Assembly: GCF_004137795.1 (NCBI RefSeq)
Contig: NZ_NWTM01000001.1
Coordinates: forward strand, 1,353,229 to 1,417,228
Length of the DNA stretch: 64,000 bases
Reading direction: 5' to 3'
From: Pectobacterium zantedeschiae
GTDB lineage: Bacteria > Pseudomonadota > Gammaproteobacteria > Enterobacterales > Enterobacteriaceae
A program made the position numbers and the translations under genes. Of the stretch, positions 1 through 8,381 are shown in pieces. Position 1 is the stretch's first letter. Every line of letters begins with the position of its first letter. Below the pieces are notes generated by a model. It was not told the origin of the DNA. It made no database searches and saw nothing but the letters and a program-made list of their open reading frames with translations.

Positions 1-34
1 AGCAGCCGAAGCCCTTGCGCCGGGGTTTCTACGT

Positions 35-763
35 TTAAAGCGATCTGGCGGAAATGTCGTCTGAGATTCCCCGCAAATCTAAAGATAAGCATTCTTCATG
101 CCTCCAGATTGAGTGAGTAAGGCGCAGGTAAGCGGGTCGCAGGAATTCGCGGCGACTTAGCCGGCCATGTAATTCATGATGTAGGATTGTGTTATCGCCG
201 AGGTAAATCATGGCATGGCACGGATCAGTTTCAGCAAACGCGCGGCGGATCATGACGTCGCCGGGCTGAATTTTACTCATGCTGACTTCTTTGAAGCCAT
301 TATCGGCCATGTTTTTCAAATACAGATTCTCGCCACGCAACCACCAGCCGTTAGTGCGCTCAAAGTCCGGAAGGTCGATACCGCACAAGTGATAGGCGTC
401 GCGGAACAGCGTGTAACAGTCCATAGAGCCATGGATGAATGTGCGCCCCAGCAGATACGGCACTGGCCGGAATTTTCGCAGTTCACCACCACTGGCTAGC
501 CACCATTCAATCCCGGTAGCCAACTGCGCCTGACGGTCAGCGCTGGACAGCACTAACTTTGGTATTGGGTGAGAATGAAAAACGGCGGTGATTTCCCCCG
601 CCGCTTCTGCTGATAACCAGTCATCGTCACTTATTCGAAAGTGCAGCACCGGATTCGGGTGAATGTTGCGACAGCGAAACAGCGTACTGCTATCGACGAT
701 CAACCCACACGCTTCAGATGATGAAGTGGCGGCATAAACCAGGCATTCATCCTCTATCATCAT
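35..763 (-). CDS. Tail tip assembly protein, JAMM + NlpC/P60 (lambda K-like)
   Basis: 242 residues from the ATG at 763, which overlaps the stop of the upstream L-like gene as ATGA and has AAGG as ribosome site; an upstream in-frame start at 853 would overlap that gene by 94 bases. The N-terminal half carries a JAMM metalloprotease signature (His63, His65, Asp76 in HSHP..SSAD). The C-terminal half is an NlpC/P60 domain with Cys116 (SMDCYTLF) and His183 (DPCHAMIY). This two-domain layout is that of lambda gpK, a tail assembly protein made just after L. The next tail gene downstream lies beyond base 1; bases 1..34 show no start codon I can support. Confidence 0.9.
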   Translation of the reverse strand: MMIEDECLVYAATSSSEACGLIVDSSTLFRCRNIHPNPVLHFRISDDDWLSAEAAGEITAVFHSHPIPKLVLSSADRQAQLATGIEWWLASGGELRKFRPVPYLLGRTFIHGSMDCYTLFRDAYHLCGIDLPDFERTNGWWLRGENLYLKNMADNGFKEVSMSKIQPGDVMIRRAFAETDPCHAMIYLGDNTILHHELHGRLSRREFLRPAYLRLTHSIWRHEECLSLDLRGISDDISARSL

Positions 764-1464
764 GAAACCTTCGCAGAGCCAGGAAAACCGCCATATGGCA
801 TTGCTGACGGCTTCGGGTGTCGCTTCCGGCAGCCTGACGTGTGTTTTGAGCACTTGTCCTTTGTCGGGTCAGTCGTGGGAAAATCTTTTTCATCAGCTAC
901 TGGAGGTCCTGAGTATCCACAACCCTCCCCCCGATAAATCCACTGGCAAACATCAGCCAGGATTGTTCTCGCCGGGATAATGGCATTATCGCAGTCAACC
1001 GGAGTTGCCAGGCTGTACGTAACGGTTTCGAATGTCTCCTCTGTCATCTCTTCAATGACGTATCGAGAAACAGCTTCCATTGTGGGATCTGCATCCGGGT
1101 TACCGCCGGGGAAATTAACGACATCGAGGTATTTAACAGGCACTTGCCGCCGAGTCACCACCGCACCGAGAGCATCATCAAAATCGCTATTGATGCCAGT
1201 AATCAGCCCGGTGATATTCGCCACCTTCATCGTCGGACGCGAGTATGTTCCCTCTGATTTCACCTCAAAACCTTCCACGGCTATTGGGTATGCCGAGTAA
1301 ATCGAACCTTTCCAGATAACGTTTCCGTAGTAGCCATTTGAGCCACTGTGAAACCGGATCACATCTCCCCCAAACGACTGAAGGTCTACTTCAAACAGGT
1401 CAAGCATTGCGCCGACTCCGGCATCAACGCTCTCTATGATGAGTTCTGCTGGTATGTCTCGCAC
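760..1464 (-). CDS. Minor tail protein L (lambda gpL-like, Fe-S tail tip protein)
   Basis: 234 residues if started at the GTG at 1464, which has GGAG six bases upstream; a TTG at 1476 is the alternative. The sequence aligns by eye with lambda gpL along its length, including the motifs YPI..GFE, VTRR.V and FPGGNPDADP. Near the C terminus four cysteines (VCQW, EGCG, DKCS, SGCR) match those that hold an iron-sulfur cluster in lambda gpL. The protein belongs to the tail tip that contacts the cell. It lies between the M-like gene and the K-like gene, as in lambda, but is separated from M by a cargo gene. Confidence 0.93.
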   Translation of the reverse strand: MRDIPAELIIESVDAGVGAMLDLFEVDLQSFGGDVIRFHSGSNGYYGNVIWKGSIYSAYPIAVEGFEVKSEGTYSRPTMKVANITGLITGINSDFDDALGAVVTRRQVPVKYLDVVNFPGGNPDADPTMEAVSRYVIEEMTEETFETVTYSLATPVDCDNAIIPARTILADVCQWIYRGEGCGYSGPPVADEKDFPTTDPTKDKCSKHTSGCRKRHPKPSAMPYGGFPGSAKVS

Positions 1465-1477
1465 AGATTTCTCCAAT

Positions 1478-1503
1478 AAAAAAGGCCGCGCGCGGCGGCC
1501 TTT
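1478..1503 (-). terminator. Rho-independent terminator after the 1523..2260 cargo gene
   Basis: A GC-rich hairpin (AAAGGCC..GGCCTTT, 1481..1503) is followed on the minus strand by six T and then ATTGGAG, which supplies the ribosome site of the L-like gene. It would end the cargo transcript while Q-modified late transcription reads through. Confidence 0.8.
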
Positions 1504-1522
1504 GAATTGTCAAATGGATATA

Positions 1523-2260
1523 TTATAGAATATTAATGATTTTTATATCTAGAGTTTCCTCTATGGCATTCTCCATACCATCTGAATATATATTTAATAC
1601 ATTATGAAGGCACTCATTTATTCTCATTAAACCATCTGAATTTTGGCGTTTAATATCATTAAGTGAACTAGCCCCATCATAGGTCAGCACGTTAGATTGA
1701 GCTATCATCAATTCAGTCAATGCTTCAGAAAGTTTTTTATTAACCTCATTCAATTGAATATTCACACGTTCAACATTCCTCACCAAATTAATATAATCAT
1801 TAGAATTTACCACTCCATCCTTAACCCCAAGAATTCCATAATTAACAGAGGCTGAAGCATCACGCAAAATTCTAATTAATTCAGCTAGCAACCCTATCGT
1901 TGGATTAAAACAATTAAAAATAGCAATTTTATCTTCGTTCAGTTTTGCATGGGAAGTCTGGTAACGAATAGCATCAAGCTGACCATTAGTAACATGAATT
2001 ATCTTATGTGACAAAGATTTAAAACCTTCAACCTCATTACGCAGTGATTTTATTTTAAATAGTTCACTTCTAATTGATAGCGCAGATGATACCTTATTTT
2101 TATCAAAATGAACACCTATCCAACCCTTAGCGTTTCGATAAACTAGAAATGCTATCAAAAATGTTAACAAGGCAACAATAATAGAAATTAACGAGAAAAA
2201 AACGCCAATCAAATCTTTATATTTTGACACAAAAACGTCAATAAGCTGAAGAATATCCAT
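1523..2260 (-). CDS. Membrane-anchored helical protein of unknown function (cargo gene)
   Basis: 245 residues, not recognised. Residues about 15 to 43 form one strongly hydrophobic membrane segment (VFFSLISIIVALLTFLIAF). The rest is soluble and probably alpha-helical, with many Asn, Ile and Lys. The gene is clearly richer in A+T than the tail genes on both sides and ends in its own terminator. It splits the otherwise adjacent M and L genes. This is the pattern of a prophage moron, expressed in the lysogen; superinfection exclusion is one possible role but no domain shows it. The overall plan resembles the cargo protein at 25858..26475 (membrane segment plus cytosolic helices), without visible sequence identity. 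Confidence 0.7.
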   Translation of the reverse strand: MDILQLIDVFVSKYKDLIGVFFSLISIIVALLTFLIAFLVYRNAKGWIGVHFDKNKVSSALSIRSELFKIKSLRNEVEGFKSLSHKIIHVTNGQLDAIRYQTSHAKLNEDKIAIFNCFNPTIGLLAELIRILRDASASVNYGILGVKDGVVNSNDYINLVRNVERVNIQLNEVNKKLSEALTELMIAQSNVLTYDGASSLNDIKRQNSDGLMRINECLHNVLNIYSDGMENAIEETLDIKIINIL

Positions 2261-2323
2261 AACCTATTCCATTGACATAAATACGTTCCTGTATGTTCCT
2301 TATTTTTAAATTAAAAATCAAGT

Positions 2324-2674
2324 TCAACGAGTTACTTGCTCAAATGTAGCTGTCAAATCGTACTGTCCGCCTGTCTTTTTTATCGACCATGACCGACACA
2401 CAAACAGCGTCTGCACATCAGTATCAGATGGTGTCCAGTAAAACGACTCGACCGCCATTCTTGCTTTCAGGAACGCCTCTGCCTGCTTCGCGTAGTTCGG
2501 CCTGCCGCACAGACCATCAACGCCAATAAACGTCAGCGAATAACTATCCATCAACGGGTTGATGCCTTTAACCTGCCGCTGTTCGTAACCGTCGCCGAGT
2601 TTCACGACAGCCACATTCGGTGCACGGCTAACCGTGAAGCCTTTTTGTGGGCTCCATGTGAATGTTTCAGGCAT
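2324..2674 (-). CDS. Minor tail protein M (lambda gpM-like)
   Basis: 116 residues from the ATG at 2674, chosen because GGAG lies seven bases upstream; an in-frame TTG at 2686 is less likely. The motif KLGDGYEQR near the N terminus, FYWTP in the middle and the ending ATFEQV match lambda gpM and its phage-family relatives. It is a tail tip protein acting with L, K and I. It follows the tape measure gene, with one small broken gene (2729..2949) and a terminator between them. Confidence 0.88.
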   Translation of the reverse strand: MPETFTWSPQKGFTVSRAPNVAVVKLGDGYEQRQVKGINPLMDSYSLTFIGVDGLCGRPNYAKQAEAFLKARMAVESFYWTPSDTDVQTLFVCRSWSIKKTGGQYDLTATFEQVTR

Positions 2675-2687
2675 GGAAAACTCCAAT

Positions 2688-2710
2688 AAAAAAACCCGCC
2701 TCGGCGAGTT
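2688..2710 (-). terminator. Rho-independent terminator before gene M
   Basis: On the minus strand AACTCGCC pairs with GGCGGGTT and is followed by seven T and ATTGGAG. The design is the same as at 1478..1503: the T-run leads directly into the ribosome site of a tail gene. Confidence 0.75.
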
Positions 2711-2728
2711 TGCTTTCTTAATGTTAAA

Positions 2729-2949
2729 TCAGAAGGTGGCAATTAAATCACGCAATTGCTGCTTGGCTTTTTCGACGGCGCGATTCTCAGTTTCTGCCAG
2801 TGAAGCGTCTTTATCGAGAGGAAGAATTACCTCTACAGAATGTCTTCGTGGCGGGCTTCATAATCCTTGAATTCAACCGTAGCCAACACTCCCTGGCCGT
2901 TCACGTTATCAAAGGCAGTGATTCTGCTTACTTCAACTTCCATAACCAT
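2729..2949 (-). pseudogene. Small phage protein, frameshifted (about 73 residues when intact)
   Basis: A strong ribosome site (AGGAG, eight bases before the ATG at 2949) opens a frame that reads MVMEVEVSRITAFDNV and stops at 2833 after 38 residues. The -1 frame then continues without a stop as VEVILPLDKDASLAETE to a TGA at 2729. A single missing base near 2835..2845 joins the two into one plausible protein of 73 residues. No slippery heptamer is evident at the junction, so a mutation or sequencing error is more likely than programmed shifting. Function unknown; the gene lies between the tape measure and M. Confidence 0.6.
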
Positions 2950-2999
2950 TTTGATTTCTCCTGTGCGTAGATTGATCAACCGTAATACCGAAACTCTGA

Positions 3000-5900
3000 T
3001 TATTTTCGCCCCTGAAGCATACCTTTAGGTCTGGTGCTCTGGTCTCTGATTATCAGCATTGTGTCTGTCTTCCATGCCTGCCTTAGCTGCTTAATAGTCG
3101 CATCATCTAAACCATTAGTGGTGTTGACCGTCAAATTCATCACCTGATTTAACGACGTTACACCACCACCGCCCATCATGTCCTTGTTGCTGATCACCTT
3201 GCCGTTATCGCCGGGGATCATATACTGCTTACCGGTGCTGGCTCGGTAGATTTCCGGCTTACCGCCCTCGCCTACCCGATACATTGAACCAGCAGATACA
3301 GGGCCACCGTGCTCGCGTGCACCTGCCAAGGCCATCCCTTTTGATGCAACGAGGGCGGTACTATATGCAGTCGTTCCGACAGTAGACGCTGAACCCATTG
3401 TGGCAATGGAGGCGCTTACCGCCGCTGGAGCCCATGCAGCCGCTGCCGCTGTTGCCTGCGCTGTTGTGGCAGCAAGTGCTGCCGTAGCAGCTACTTGACC
3501 CATCAGTGCGTTTTTTACCTGCTGCATCCCCATCTCAACCAGCGCCCCCACCACACTGTTAAGAATAGTTGTGCCGATATTCGCTAATGCCTCACTTAGG
3601 TTTTGTGTGCCATTGAGCAACCCCGTAATGGCGTTGGTAGCACCCCCTTGCAAGGCATCGACTGATGAAGCCAGTAGCTCATTAGTCATATTCTGGTTGC
3701 GGTACAGTTCCCACTGAGCTTCGATACGTTGTTGCTCGTATTGAGTGTTAGCGGCGTTCATCAATTCAAGACCGCGCTGAGTAATTTCTCCCTTCTGTGT
3801 CTCAAACTGCTGAATGAGCGCCAATTTACGGGTATTTTCGTTTGCCAGCGCCTGCACCGGATCAACTAATGCCGCTGATTGCTGTGTTGGGGTTACCGCG
3901 GCGTCCGCCCGAATCTTGGCGAGGTTGGCCTGATGATTCGCTTCCAGTTGCTCGGATTGCTGGTTGTACTGCTCCTGATTGATCAGCAATACGCCGTTGG
4001 AATCCTTCGCATCTTTCAGAATTTCAAGTTGGGATTTTTGCTGGGCGTAATTGGCGTTTTCTTTCAGCACCGGAATAGCATTCTGTGCTTTCAGCGCTGC
4101 CGCTTTATCCCACGCAGCTTCCGCATCCCGCTCAACCTGCGCGATCTGCTGTGGAGTGGCGTTGGTTAACTTCTGCTTTGCTGCAAATATCGCCTGCTCG
4201 CGTGAGAGATCGCTTATTGAATCAGCCGACAATGCCGCCTTTTGGCGATATTCTTTTAATACTTGCACATTTCTCTGTGCCTGTGATTCAGCCTTTTTGC
4301 TCTCAGCATTGCTTTCCTTTAATGCCTTGGTATTACTCTCAGTCGCGGCGTATTTATCCTGCAAAACAGCAATCGCTTTGGGGTCTGTTATTCCGGCATC
4401 CTCGGCGTCATATTGCGCTTGCAGTCTGGCCCTTGCTGCACCCTCTTTTTCACTGAGTGCCAATCGCCTTTCAGCCTGCTTGATCAGCTTTTCACCAGCC
4501 TCCCCGCCCCAATTTATTTTCAGGCTTTCGGCGTTAAAGCTTTTCAGCGCTTCGGTTGACGTGTTCAGCTTCTGAGCAAGAAACGCCTGAGATCCGCCGA
4601 GGATGGTTGTTTTCCTTTCGGCTTCCGCCAATGCCTGCGCGTTATCACGGGCGGCCTTCATTTGGTCGAGAATGCCTTGATTAATGCGAATATCCATCTG
4701 CCGCCGCGCATCTTTCGTGCTGGCTAATTTCTGCTCTTCGGCGTAAAGATTGGCGTTGGCCTTCGCTAATTTATTCGTTATACCAGTGGTATCAATATCA
4801 CTATTGCCATTGCGCGTTGCCAGCGTAACCCTTTCCCAGAGTTGTCTATTTAAAAGTTCAATTTCTTCCCTTAAGCTACTTATCGATTTTTCTTGGTTTT
4901 TTATTGAATCTTCTGTATGCGCCCTAACACCTTGGGCTTGAACCAGGTTCATTTCCTTTAGTTTGCTAATTACATCAGGCAATGAGTCGGCAAAAGCGAT
5001 ACTCTCTTTTCTGGCCTCAGCTTGTCTCTGGGCATATAAGTACCATCCGGCAGCCACCATCATTACCACACCAGCCGTACCCCCCAGAGGCATCAGGAAG
5101 GTATTTACTGCCCTGAGCGCCCCCATCATACTAATACTAGTTGCCGCAACCCTTGCTTGGGATGCGGCTAAAGCTCCGTTCGCTGTCCTTGCCGCCGCCG
5201 TTGTTGTAATTACGTTCGCATTTGCTGCCGCTATTCTGGCGCTAGCGCTTTCATATGCTACAGCCCTAGCATTTTGCGCAACGGACTCCGCTCTAGCGAC
5301 CTGCTGAGTAAGTGCCGTTTCTGCTTGTCGAAGTTGAGCCATGCGGGTTGCGGTTGCGATCCGACCCTGTTCGGTAATTTGTGATCTTGCACGCTGGATT
5401 TCTAACGCCTTTTCCGCCTGTATTTGCTGCAAATTCACTTTAATGCTGGCTAGCTCTGCGTCAGCATGCGCAACCGTTGCGACTGTTGATGCATTCGTTG
5501 CCTTTAAGCTAGCAAGCGATTCAACTGCGCGTTGGCGCTCAATGATTGCAGCTTCTTTCTCAACTACAGCGCGGCGCTGAATAGCGGTAGCTGCACCCAG
5601 TTCATCTTTTGCTAGTTGTCGATCTGCTGCTGATTGCTGAAGAGATGCTGCTGTTAGCTTCACCTTTCCTATGACCACCGAAGAAAGCGCAGTTACCAAT
5701 TTTGTACTCATCACGGCAGCCAAGGCGGTGGCTGAGATGGTGACGGCATCGATAAACTTCGGCATGTTTTGTGAATCGTTGCCGAAATTAAGCAGCGCAT
5801 CGGCAGCAGAGATAATGCCGTTAGTGAACGACTGCAACGCCCCCGTCCCCTTCTCGGTCTCCACCAGAATGGCGGTGATCGCCGTTTTCATGCGCACGCT

Positions 5901-6629
5901 GGCGTCGGTGAGGTTATTCGCCATGCCAGCGGCAGCGGTCGAGTTGGCCTCTAGTGACTGGCGTAATCCTTCGGAAAGTTGCTGCGCGGTGATCTTCCCG
6001 GAAGAGCCAAGAGAGCGTATTTGCGCTGATGTTTTACCGCTTGCCGTGGCAATATCGTCAATCACAGAGGGAATAGCTGCGATTATGGTTTCCCATGAAT
6101 CGGCCTCAACCTTGCCCTTATTCATGGATTTGGAGAAGGCGCTAATCGCCCCATTAGCCCGGTCTACGCTGGTGGCGTTCTTCACGAATGCGTAGGACAT
6201 CGAGTCCTGAATGTCGATCGCCTGATCCGTGGTGTAATTCATACTGCGCAGGCTGGCAGCGGTGGTAATGTACAACTCCTGCGCCTCAGCTAACGATCGG
6301 TAAGTGCCGTTGGCGGTTTTCAGTAGTCGCTGCTGTACGTGCTCGAATTCCGTCTGGCTAGATGTCGCCATCTGTACGCGGTCTGACATCTCTTGGTATT
6401 TCTGAACCATGTCCGCCAATCCGCGTAACGCGGTAGCAGCCATAACCAGTTTAATGGCGGAGGCCAACTTACTCATGCCTGATTCAAGGTTTGTAACAGC
6501 TCTTGCGCTACGGTCAAACCGGTCTTCCATCTGATCCAATCGCGCATTAACCTGACGCTGAGCATCTAGCAGACGACCAACTTCCGCTTCAACCTGATAT
6601 ACAATTCTACCGACAACTTCTTCAGCCAT
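3000..6629 (-). CDS. Tail length tape measure protein
   Basis: 1209 residues from an ATG preceded by CGGAG. It is by far the longest gene of the tail cluster. It starts with a coiled-coil stretch, then a segment with the sequence typical of phage tape measure proteins (YQEMSDRVQMATSS, residues 75 to 280). Long Ala/Gln-rich helices follow, with one hydrophobic stretch near residue 515 and a second Ala-rich segment near 1080. The end contains GGPVSAGSMYRVGEGG, a common C-terminal motif of this family. The protein sets tail length and passes through the tail at infection. The several plus-strand open frames inside it are artefacts of its alanine-rich composition. Confidence 0.95.
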   Translation of the reverse strand: MAEEVVGRIVYQVEAEVGRLLDAQRQVNARLDQMEDRFDRSARAVTNLESGMSKLASAIKLVMAATALRGLADMVQKYQEMSDRVQMATSSQTEFEHVQQRLLKTANGTYRSLAEAQELYITTAASLRSMNYTTDQAIDIQDSMSYAFVKNATSVDRANGAISAFSKSMNKGKVEADSWETIIAAIPSVIDDIATASGKTSAQIRSLGSSGKITAQQLSEGLRQSLEANSTAAAGMANNLTDASVRMKTAITAILVETEKGTGALQSFTNGIISAADALLNFGNDSQNMPKFIDAVTISATALAAVMSTKLVTALSSVVIGKVKLTAASLQQSAADRQLAKDELGAATAIQRRAVVEKEAAIIERQRAVESLASLKATNASTVATVAHADAELASIKVNLQQIQAEKALEIQRARSQITEQGRIATATRMAQLRQAETALTQQVARAESVAQNARAVAYESASARIAAANANVITTTAAARTANGALAASQARVAATSISMMGALRAVNTFLMPLGGTAGVVMMVAAGWYLYAQRQAEARKESIAFADSLPDVISKLKEMNLVQAQGVRAHTEDSIKNQEKSISSLREEIELLNRQLWERVTLATRNGNSDIDTTGITNKLAKANANLYAEEQKLASTKDARRQMDIRINQGILDQMKAARDNAQALAEAERKTTILGGSQAFLAQKLNTSTEALKSFNAESLKINWGGEAGEKLIKQAERRLALSEKEGAARARLQAQYDAEDAGITDPKAIAVLQDKYAATESNTKALKESNAESKKAESQAQRNVQVLKEYRQKAALSADSISDLSREQAIFAAKQKLTNATPQQIAQVERDAEAAWDKAAALKAQNAIPVLKENANYAQQKSQLEILKDAKDSNGVLLINQEQYNQQSEQLEANHQANLAKIRADAAVTPTQQSAALVDPVQALANENTRKLALIQQFETQKGEITQRGLELMNAANTQYEQQRIEAQWELYRNQNMTNELLASSVDALQGGATNAITGLLNGTQNLSEALANIGTTILNSVVGALVEMGMQQVKNALMGQVAATAALAATTAQATAAAAAWAPAAVSASIATMGSASTVGTTAYSTALVASKGMALAGAREHGGPVSAGSMYRVGEGGKPEIYRASTGKQYMIPGDNGKVISNKDMMGGGGVTSLNQVMNLTVNTTNGLDDATIKQLRQAWKTDTMLIIRDQSTRPKGMLQGRK

Positions 6630-6646
6630 GATTTTCTCCGGGCAAT

Positions 6647-6670
6647 AAAAAACCCCGCCGGAGCGAGGTT
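6647..6670 (-). terminator. Rho-independent terminator before the tape measure gene
   Basis: On the minus strand AACCTCGC and GCGGGGTT pair around TCCG, followed by six T, ATTGCC and the CGGAG ribosome site of the tape measure gene. It ends the lipoprotein unit 6703..7092. Confidence 0.8.
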
Positions 6671-6702
6671 GTTAAATTCATGCTATCTCATATTTTGATA
6701 GC

Positions 6703-7092
6703 TTACTTTTTCGCAGCATCTGCATATGCCTTAGCTGTTTTTTGGGTTGATTCCATTATGTCATCCGTCAAGGTTTGCTGTCCCCACTTGGTGACTTTTC
6801 CACCAACAAACGTAACGGTTAGCCGATCGGTTGCCATCTGTTCGTTATCGACGATAGCGTAGCCATATGCAATTTTATTCCAATATATCCAACGCTCTCT
6901 TTCTTGGTTAACGTCTGTCCTGCGCGGCGCACCCATTATCTGCATTACGTCAGGTTTTGACATGCCTAATGCAAGCTGAAGTGATCTTTGATTGTAATCA
7001 ACAGTATCTAATTTAGGTGCGCAGCCTGTAACCACCATTGATGAAAATCCAATAAATAGTGCCAATAGTACTTTTTTCACATTCCTACCCAT
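6703..7092 (-). CDS. Phage-encoded lipoprotein with SmpA/OmlA(BamE)-like domain
   Basis: 129 residues. The N terminus is a lipoprotein signal with lipobox VTGC (Cys24), so the mature protein should be lipid-anchored in the envelope. The mature part contains LALGMSKPDVMQIMGAP, the signature of the SmpA/OmlA (BamE-like) fold, which in host proteins supports outer-membrane assembly. The gene sits among non-structural cargo genes upstream of the tape measure and ends in a terminator. A role in lysogenic conversion or superinfection exclusion fits its location but is inference. Confidence 0.75.
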   Translation of the reverse strand: MGRNVKKVLLALFIGFSSMVVTGCAPKLDTVDYNQRSLQLALGMSKPDVMQIMGAPRRTDVNQERERWIYWNKIAYGYAIVDNEQMATDRLTVTFVGGKVTKWGQQTLTDDIMESTQKTAKAYADAAKK

Positions 7093-7101
7093 TGGTAAAC
7101 G

Positions 7102-7395
7102 TCAGAAAATCAGTTTAGCTACAGCCATAATTAGGCCAGCAGTGCCAATAATGGTGGCTGCAATCCACTTTGTTTGCGCGGAAATCGTCTGATGAATATC
7201 GATCCTGACAGACGAGATGTCCTCTTTTGTCGCATAGTTGGACTTGATGACCGCGACATCCTCACGAATAGTCGATACTGTGCTTTCCAGCTTATCTACT
7301 CGCTTCTCTAACATGGAATCACCTCCACCATTGCCGCCGCCATATCTGGGAAAATCACCGATAACAACATTATCATCGCTCGCGCTACTTGCCAT
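7102..7395 (-). CDS. Small coiled-coil membrane protein
   Basis: 97 residues from the ATG at 7395, eleven bases inside the end of the upstream gene. The N-terminal half is Gly/Ser-rich. Residues about 30 to 70 form a coiled coil ([18 protein letters not shown]) and the last 20 residues a membrane helix ([16 protein letters not shown]). The layout resembles XhlA-type and other small phage membrane proteins. A frame extending to 7464 adds residues that overlap the upstream gene and lacks support. Function unknown. Confidence 0.65.
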   Translation of the reverse strand: MASSASDDNVVIGDFPRYGGGNGGGDSMLEKRVDKLESTVSTIREDVAVIKSNYATKEDISSVRIDIHQTISAQTKWIAATIIGTAGLIMAVAKLIF

Positions 7396-7747
7396 CCCTG
7401 CTTTCCTTTTCTTCTTCAATCCATGTAAGTACAGGCCATACAGCCAGATTACTGATAAACCCACAATTTCTGCAAATAAGGCGATATTGGTATTTCATAA
7501 TAGAATAATTCGGCCCAGCAGATTCAACTCGAACATAATCGACATAAACCTTAGTACCGCTACCGGCGGGATAAACAATAAGCTCCTGTGTTTGAGGGAT
7601 ACCAATATCCTCACTACCACACATCAAACACTTAACAACATGCACGCCTCGCTTATAAAGGAATTCCGACAGCAATTCTGGAGACACCTTAGACAGGCGT
7701 TCGTGCACCTCCCGGCCTAAATCCCTTTCATCTTCCGAATTTGACAT
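7385..7747 (-). CDS. Zinc-ribbon protein of unknown function
   Basis: 120 residues from the ATG at 7747 (upstream CGGGAA); an in-frame ATG at 7780 lies 11 residues earlier. Two CxxC pairs (CLMCGSED near residue 40 and CRNCGF near residue 91) form a probable zinc ribbon. The 50 residues between them are beta-rich. The gene overlaps the following coiled-coil membrane protein by 11 bases, so the two are probably translated together. Not recognised beyond the zinc-binding motif. Confidence 0.65.
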   Translation of the reverse strand: MSNSEDERDLGREVHERLSKVSPELLSEFLYKRGVHVVKCLMCGSEDIGIPQTQELIVYPAGSGTKVYVDYVRVESAGPNYSIMKYQYRLICRNCGFISNLAVWPVLTWIEEEKESRDGK

Positions 7748-7801
7748 TTCCCGCTTACCCCACTGGTAACATATGCTCACAGGTTAGCATAGAGGTAATG
7801 C

Positions 7802-7824
7802 AAAAACCCGCAGTTAAGCGGGTT
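7802..7824 (-). terminator. Rho-independent terminator after 7832..7972
   Basis: AACCCGC and GCGGGTT pair around a six-base loop, with a run of five T on the minus strand, eight bases after the stop codon of the small gene. Confidence 0.7.
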
Positions 7825-7831
7825 GAAATTA

Positions 7832-7972
7832 TTAATCAGCCTTAGCTGCTAGAACCGCCTGCAATCCGTAGTTAATGCTATCACGCAGATGGCTGGGTTC
7901 GGATGTTGCGATGAAAACGACTGCTGCAATGACGCAAGCTATGTAGTTCTGGTTGGTTAAGAGTAACCGCAT
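7832..7972 (-). CDS. Small membrane peptide, 46 residues
   Basis: The ATG at 7972 has AAAGAG upstream. The product starts MRLLLTNQNYIACVIAAVVF, a single membrane helix, followed by a short polar tail ending in AAKAD. A terminator follows at once. The longer frame 7881..8135 on the same strand overlaps it but has no ribosome site and an unlikely composition. Function unknown; called on ribosome site, composition and terminator. Confidence 0.45.
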   Translation of the reverse strand: MRLLLTNQNYIACVIAAVVFIATSEPSHLRDSINYGLQAVLAAKAD

Positions 7973-8082
7973 AATCGTCTCTTTGTTGTGGCGTTAGCAA
8001 AAATTCTGCCATACAAAATCGGCGAGCGACAAGAAACAAACGGTACAAATCTAGGCCAAAAAAATTAATCACAGTCAAAAAG

Positions 8083-8101
8083 AAAAACCCACCTGAGTGG
8101 G
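8083..8101 (-). terminator. Terminator hairpin left of the plus-strand cassette
   Basis: CCCAC pairs with GTGGG around CTGA, with a T-run on the minus strand (8083..8087). It is nearly the same sequence as the hairpin at 8332..8351, so the two flank the inverted gene 8145..8333. Confidence 0.65.
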
Positions 8102-8144
8102 CCATACCAACCTGATCCAAATTAATACCACACAAGGAAATATC

Positions 8145-8333
8145 GTGGGAGAATCAAACAAAACACTCTTCATAGTTATATGGGTTATCACATTTTTCCC
8201 ATGTTACAGAATGGCTCGAAAAGCTGGATTTGGCTGGCCAATGGCTATTTTCCTGTCCATACCAGTGATCCACTACATCAGCCTGTATTTCTTTGCCTTC
8301 AAAAAGTGGCCGACCTTGCCGAACGCGTCATAA
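8145..8333 (+). CDS. Small membrane protein on the opposite strand of the tail cluster
   Basis: 62 residues from the GTG at 8145, which has AAGGA five bases upstream. Two hydrophobic segments (LFIVIWVITFF and WPMAIFLSIPVIHYISLYFF) make it a probable two-helix inner membrane protein. It is transcribed against the late operon and lies between two nearly identical hairpins. Transcription from its own promoter in the lysogen is the likely reason for the inverted orientation. Function unknown. Confidence 0.55.
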   Translation: MGESNKTLFIVIWVITFFPCYRMARKAGFGWPMAIFLSIPVIHYISLYFFAFKKWPTLPNAS

Positions 8334-8351
8334 AAAACCCACCGAAGTGGG
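8332..8351 (-). terminator. Terminator hairpin right of the plus-strand cassette
   Basis: CCCAC pairs with GTGGG around CGAA, followed on the minus strand by six T. It begins within the stop codon of the plus-strand gene and would end transcription of the minus-strand gene 8382..8807. Confidence 0.7.
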
Positions 8352-8381
8352 CATCAGCTATAAATACAGAAAAATTGAATC

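Noticed and set aside
2820-2850. Programmed -1 frameshift in the small tail-region gene
   Set aside because: No slippery heptamer or following structure seen; a plain frameshift is simpler.
4051-6195. Several long open frames on the plus strand inside the tape measure gene
   Set aside because: They mirror the Ala/Gln-rich coding strand, have no ribosome sites and no family likeness.
7881-8135. 84-codon minus-strand frame
   Set aside because: No ribosome site, and it crosses the hairpin at 8083..8101; the 46-codon gene 7832..7972 in another frame is better supported.
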